Part shown: in pieces, positions 58,740 through 64,000 of the stretch
How positions within the stretch are numbered: the first letter of the stretch is position 1
Layout of the letters: every line of letters starts with the position of its first letter
Assembly: GCA_036897095.1 (NCBI GenBank)
Contig: JAYMSP010000078.1
Span: forward strand, 26,597 to 90,596
Direction: 5' to 3'
Length of the DNA stretch: 64,000 bases
From: Plantago elongata
Taxonomy: Eukaryota > Streptophyta > Magnoliopsida > Lamiales > Plantaginaceae
The notes under the pieces: generated by a model
The model's database searches: none
What the model saw: only the letters and a program-made list of their open reading frames with translations
Told to the model about the DNA's origin: nothing
Made by a program: the position numbers and the translations under genes

Positions 58740-59150
58740 TGGTAAAACTAGACAATTATACTTTTTTTTTTCGCAATTTGACTTTAGATGATATTTCACG
58801 GATATTTTGACCCGGATTCATTAAAAACTGGTCAAGTAAAAACTAGACAATTTCATGTAAGAACTAAACAATAGTGTAAATTTAATATAATGTAAAAACT
58901 AGAGAATTCATTTATAAACTAGACAATATGATGTAAAAACTAGATAATATAATGTAAAACTAGACAATATAGATTACACTGAATGAAATTTATGTACAAG
59001 TAATAATAATAAACAAGATCATCTACAAAACTAGACAATATAGTTACAAAATTAGAAAATATGTTGTAAAAACTTGATAATACGTACTAAAAATTAGACG
59101 GTTCAACACAAATGCATAACATAAAGATATAAAATAAAAAATTAGACAAA
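58740..59150. repeat. Degenerate short repeats, AAACTAGACAAT family
   Basis: At least ten variants of GTAAAAACTAGACAATAT, spaced irregularly at about 20-40 bp. No coding signal. Confidence 0.75.
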
Positions 59151-59395
59151 TATAAATTAAGGAGTCTCTCCAAACTACTTAAATGTAATTCCCTTTTATG
59201 AGCTTTAATATTAATAAATTGATACACAAATATTTTTAGAAAATGAAGAAGACAATATGAAATCCAAACGATTTCAAAATTTTCGAATGGCAAGCGCGAA
59301 ATAGTACCACAAAACTTCTCAAAATTTCAACAAACCCGGGTAGATACAAAATCCCACCCACACGCGTCACCTTCCTATTGTGTCTCCCTCCTTCA

Positions 59396-59403
59396 CGCGG
59401 ATC
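59396..59403 (+). promoter_or_regulatory. Histone octamer CGCGGATC
   Basis: CGCGGATC, the plant histone-gene octamer that drives S-phase expression, about 100 bp upstream of the TATA box of the H3 gene. Confidence 0.85.
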
Positions 59404-59412
59404 ACAAACTAG

Positions 59413-60021
<609 letters not shown>

Positions 60022-60417
60022 ACTGAGATGGTCTGATTGGGTTTGTTATGTTAGGTTTTAGTAATCTGATGTCTAGTGTTGATATGCTGGTATTGAATAT
60101 TGATCGATGTAGTAGGTTGTTATGTTTTAAACCTCTGGTTTCATTCTATGTTATCAAGTTATGCTTTTGATATGTGATCAAGTGTTCTGAGTTAAATGTT
60201 CTTTTGTTGTTATTTTCCATTGCAATTGGTCTCTTGCTATTCAACAATGCTGCTTGGGTTCATGATTTTCACAAAGTTTCATTTTTTAGTGATGGCTGCT
60301 GAATGCAGTATCCTGAGATTGTTCCTGGGCTAAGTAATTATCATGAATTTATGAATTTGAATGTTAGGACTTTTCAATTTGATGATATTTCAATGTGAGA
60401 TTGTATGTTGTTTTATA

Positions 60418-60975
60418 TGATTTCATTTTGAGCTAGATATAATGTTCTTGTTTTTGTGCGGTAATTTGCATTTTGGTTTGAAACCTGTGACATTAATATG
60501 CTTGTTGAGTGACTCGAGTCTATATGCACGTTCAATTCACATATAGCTTTGCATTTGTGTTTACATGCTAGTGGAAACTTGAAATTACTGTTGGGGAATG
60601 TAGATAGTGAATCATGAACTATTGTATTAACTAAGTAGTCAAGTACTAGAGTATTTGCTTATTCAATGCTTCATATATGAATGTAATTTGGGACTTATTT
60701 GTATTATATAGTTTGATTTATGAGATATAATATTCCTTATTCTTGTGGTGGAATAATTTTCTCTGCATTTTGGTTCAAAACCTTGTACACTTTAATATGC
60801 TTGCTGAGTCTATGTATGAACTTTTGATTCACATATATGTAAGTCGAATCTTGAAAATTACAGTTTGATTGTTTGAGATCTGTGATAGTGAACTGTGAAC
60901 TTCTGTATTAAATGAGTAGTCTAGTAGAATAGTATTGATATATCAATGCTGCAGATATGAATGTCTATCTGTAGC
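60418..60975. repeat. Tandem duplication of about 280 bp downstream of H3
   Basis: Copy 1 (about 60418-60690) and copy 2 (about 60713-60975) share, in order, GCATTTTGGTT, a TTAATATGCTTG-TGAGT block, ATTCACATATA, CTTGAAAATTAC-like, and TAGTGAA-TGTGAAC blocks. Diverged and non-coding. Confidence 0.7.
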
Positions 60976-61057
60976 TTTTGTTACAATATGAATTTGCAAA
61001 ACGTTCTGAAGTCGAAGCGTAGTAATACGCTTTCAGATTTCAGAAAGTTTAAGAACA

Positions 61058-62092
61058 TTAACAGTCACTGCTGCAGTTAGGAAAACAAAGGCAGGCAGTT
61101 CTAGTCATGTCATGGGATTCAAGATTGTTGTTGCTCAAGTCCAAGGTACCCATGTACTTGACAGACTCTAAAGTCTTTGGAACTCCACCGATCAACTTGT
61201 TGAACGACAAATCGAGTGCTGTGAAGTAGCTCTCAGAGCAGAAACTGTCAGGGAGCCTTCCTTCTAAAGAGTTCCGGCTCAAGTTCAGATGGCTCAGCCC
61301 CTTGTTACTGAATAAACTAGCTGGAAGCTCGCCTGAGAGTTGGTTGTGGTAGAGATTGAGTGTTGAAAGTACTGGCATTGATCCAATCTTGTCTGGTATT
61401 GATCCGGATATCATGTTCATGCATAAATCCAAATCTGCCAGGCGGTTAAGAGAAGCGATTGAACTCGGTATGGAACCAGTGAGTTGGTTCATTCCCATGA
61501 AAGCACGGCTCAACATCTGTAGCTGACCGAAGTTGGATGGGATTTCGCCGGTTAGTTGGTTGTTGGTGATGTCGAGGACCTTCAAGTTTCTGAGGTTGAC
61601 AATAGATGCTGGAATGGATCCAGATAACTGATTATTCCCGAGATCCAAAATCATGAGCTGTGTCAATTTCCCTATGTCTGCCGGAATCTCACCCGAAAGT
61701 CTGTTGCCAGAGAGATCTAGGATCCTGAGTCGAGTGAGCGATGTGATGCATGCTGGAATGTTGCCAGAGATTGAGTTCCAGTCCGTAACAATGAGAGTCG
61801 TGAGCTGATCCAGCTTGCAAATGGACTCAGAGATCAAACCGGACCAATCTGCTTTGACAAGCTTCTCACTCCCGTCCGGATCAGACGAGGCATCATCATC
61901 AGCCCGGAGGACAATGTCTGTAACTCGGAGCGTCTGTGGGTCGCAGACGAGTCCCCGGCTACTACAGGGCTCGGCACCGAACCACGGTTTCACAGCATCG
62001 ACATCAGGTGAGGAGCTGACATTGACAGAGAAGCTGGTAATGAATAAGAATAGAAGTAGTAGTACATTGCTCATTTTGATGTAGGTTTGCAT
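61058..62092 (-). CDS. DRT100-like leucine-rich-repeat protein
   Basis: Intronless, 344 residues. The start may be Met1 (62092) or Met7 (62074); from Met7 there is a clear signal peptide (MSNVLLLLFLFITSFSVNVSS). The body matches the DRT100 family: RVTDIVLRAD, then about nine plant-type LRRs (TSLTRLRILDLSGNRLSGEI, LTQLMILDLGNNQLSGSI, LNRLADLDLCMNMISGSI), with paired cysteines at both ends. Probably secreted to the cell wall. The N-terminal cap is atypical: the usual DKxALxxFK segment is replaced by a short DVDAVKPWFGAEPC stretch. The C-terminus ends CLCFPNCSSDC, without the normal LCGxIP repeat. The DRT100 name comes from a bacterial complementation test, so a DNA-repair role should not be assumed. 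Confidence 0.88.
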   Translation of the reverse strand: MQTYIKMSNVLLLLFLFITSFSVNVSSSPDVDAVKPWFGAEPCSSRGLVCDPQTLRVTDIVLRADDDASSDPDGSEKLVKADWSGLISESICKLDQLTTLIVTDWNSISGNIPACITSLTRLRILDLSGNRLSGEIPADIGKLTQLMILDLGNNQLSGSIPASIVNLRNLKVLDITNNQLTGEIPSNFGQLQMLSRAFMGMNQLTGSIPSSIASLNRLADLDLCMNMISGSIPDKIGSMPVLSTLNLYHNQLSGELPASLFSNKGLSHLNLSRNSLEGRLPDSFCSESYFTALDLSFNKLIGGVPKTLESVKYMGTLDLSNNNLESHDMTRTACLCFPNCSSDC

Positions 62093-63129
62093 TTTCTTGT
62101 GCTTGTAGTACTTGTAGCTCAGTGTGAGACTGAGTGAGTGTTTAAATCGTGATGGAATGGAATCTGCATTAAAGGACTGTCGTCCAAGAAAGGGAATAGA
62201 TTACTAGTTTTGTTTATGAATTGGACGGCGATCCACAAGCAAAGGTCATGTGCTTTCTGCTACTGCCATTAATAAAATTTTAATCTTGTTACTTGTTAAC
62301 CTCTCTTCTTTTGCACTGGTAAAAATAGTCCATGAATATATTACCCTACACCAAACTCTCTTGATTCCAGTTCACTGTAAGACAAAGGTCTTCTGCGGTT
62401 CTGTTTGAGCATCACAAGTACACCACCTCAATGAAGCCTAAAGGCGTTCGCTTAGCTTACTGTGGTATCTTGCTGCAGACTGCAGTACAGTTTGTTGTGA
62501 TCAAAGTATATTCGTGAGGCAGGTTCAAAAAAGCCTCGTGTACAATTGCTTGATCATAAGCTACGTGACTAAGACATTATAATTTACTGCATGCTGAAAC
62601 TTTTAGAATAGGTACTATGTTTCAGCATTTGCTTCATCCGGATTAAACAATGTGTCACACTGTCACATCTGTACCTTAAATAGCCAAGATAAAGAGTCCT
62701 CCAGATGGTCTATGTGTATTGATCAAATCGATATCTCTTAGATTGATCTAGTTTTTCACTGATTCGCATCAGCCGTCAAGGTCTGAAATGAAGATACAGA
62801 CTATATGGATCTACCTACTAATTCATACTCCACAACAGCACAGCACGTATCTGGTAAATCACGAGAACGTGCAGCTGAAAATTTATCTGTGGGTGAAGGG
62901 TGTATGTGGAGCGGGGGCGCATGGAAGCTCAAAAGCCATGCTGTCACTATTCCTAATCTCAGTTACACAGTTATCACATGAATCTAGTATGATCAGAGGT
63001 AGGACAGAAATACCAAACAGCATCCCTCCAGAATACCCTATATAATTGTGATCAGCAAAATACATTCTAATATCAACAAGGTAAAAGATTGCAACAAGAA
63101 AAATACAAATTCTCAGATATAACGACAAC
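62093..63129. other. Divergent promoter region
   Basis: Lies between the LRR gene (minus) and the lipid-transfer gene (plus). No coding signal. A CTATATAA box near 63040 probably serves the lipid-transfer gene. Confidence 0.5.
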
Positions 63130-63678
63130 ATGAAGTTTTTTGAATCAAAAGCACTGCCTTTGCTGCTTGTACTGGTGATAATGGCTGCCATGATGCAGGA
63201 AAGTAAGGGGCATCCATGTGGAAGCACCTTCTTCTCTGCACTCATACAGCTCATACCTTGTCGGTCATCCGTAGCTCCCTTTAGTCCTATGGCCCCAACA
63301 GAAGCCTGTTGTGTTGCTATAAAAACCCTCGGTCAGCCTTGCCTATGTGTGCTTGTGAATGGTCCTCCGATTACTGGTGTTGATCGTGGTATGGCCATGC
63401 AACTCCCGGAGAAGTGTACTGCCAACTTTGAACCATGTAATACTATTTTCTTAGGCTCTTAATCTTCTATATGCTGTCTTTTAGTCTATTTGAATTCAGC
63501 TATTATCACTACTTTTCATACTGAATACTAATCGGAAGCATATCAGCAATCAATATAGCTTGCCGTGGTCTAGGCAGTCGAGCATCTAATTACATAAATC
63601 TTTTTAAGTTTGCGTTTATAAGTAATAACACGCCCTAGTTCTAACCTACTTTCATGTGTAGGTGAAATTGCTAAGTGA
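63130..63678 (+). CDS. Lipid-transfer-like protein (eight-cysteine motif), two exons
   Basis: Small secreted protein. Signal peptide about 1-27 (ALPLLLVLVIMAAMMQESKG). Cysteines at 30, 44, 60, 61, 71, 73, 96 and 103 give the pattern C-C-CC-CxC-C-C of the non-specific LTP / hydrophobic-seed-protein superfamily; such proteins bind lipids in the apoplast. The preferred model joins 63130-63436 to 63662-63678 (donor T|GTAATA, acceptor TGTAG|GT), rebuilding Cys103 and ending CEIAK, 107 residues. Reading through the intron gives 110 residues with a different tail (NTIFLGS). Both keep all eight cysteines. I prefer the spliced form because its short charged tail resembles relatives; transcript data would decide. 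Confidence 0.85.
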
Positions 63679-64000
63679 GACAGCTTACAGACCAGAAGAA
63701 GTCCATGAATAATGGAGTGCTGTTATGAGTCTTTATGTAGTTTGTTCAACTACCAGCGACATCACATGTTTCAACAAGTTAAAGTATATTGTGGTAGCAT
63801 GATCTTAAGAGCTTTTCAGTTCCCAGTCACTATTACCTATCTTGTCATTTTTGCTGCCATATTGAATTCTGAATACACCATTTATCAGTATATTTTAGCA
63901 GCAACAGGTTTCCCCAGATACTCTACTTTTATTTCTTATACACTGTTCATGCTTTTATCTGGGTTAACATTCAACAGAATCAATGGGGACTGATTGCAGC
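63679..64000 (+). other. 3' flank of the lipid-transfer gene
   Basis: Probably 3' untranslated sequence and spacer. An open frame at 63712-63993 has no recognisable features. Confidence 0.4.

Noticed and set aside
63712-63993. 93-codon frame at the right edge
   Set aside because: Lies in the probable 3' region of the lipid-transfer gene; no recognisable motif and it ends within AT-rich spacer.

Overview
This window is nuclear DNA from a flowering plant, most likely a eudicot. It is AT-rich and gene-sparse. Genes have many short introns, and their products are plant-specific: FRIENDLY/CLU, an MCTP with four C2 domains, a PLS-class PPR protein, DRT100- and PGIP-like LRR proteins, and an eight-cysteine lipid-transfer protein. 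The species cannot be named from the sequence alone.

Layout. 1-1.1 kb: the decayed 3' part of a LINE. 1.3-9.3 kb: a tandem segmental duplication carrying four minus-strand genes (order A-B-A'-B'), each coding for a 59-residue protein with one shared C-terminal motif. 9.6-11.4 kb: a seven-exon pirin gene (minus). 12.1-12.8 kb: a probable solo LTR just upstream of a two-exon SWIB-domain gene (13.1-14.1 kb). 15.6-27.2 kb: a complete 27-exon gene for the second-largest subunit of RNA polymerase I; its first intron is a U12-type AT-AC intron. 27.5-28.5 kb: a PGIP-like LRR gene broken by two frameshifts. 29.6-32.7 kb: an intronless MCTP gene. 33.7-38.7 kb: an 18-exon mitochondrial DnaJ gene. 39.8-41.6 kb: an intronless PPR gene without a DYW domain. 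42.6-54.2 kb: a complete 28-exon FRIENDLY/CLU gene (minus). 55.1-59.2 kb: a transposon-rich gap with a Mutator-like element (perfect 9-bp target duplication), a LINE remnant, a second long inverted repeat and short degenerate repeats. 59.6-60.0 kb: histone H3.1. 61.1-62.1 kb: a DRT100-like LRR gene (minus). 63.1-63.7 kb: a lipid-transfer-like gene.

There is no operon-like grouping; each gene has its own promoter. A loose theme is organelle and growth housekeeping: Pol I for rRNA, H3.1 for S-phase chromatin, and a mitochondrial DnaJ, a probable mitochondrial PPR and CLU for mitochondria. I read this as chance proximity. The least explained part is the array of four small-protein genes. Exon coordinates were derived by hand from splice consensus, reading-frame continuity and family similarity, so individual borders could be off by a base or two; every multi-exon model given keeps one open frame throughout.
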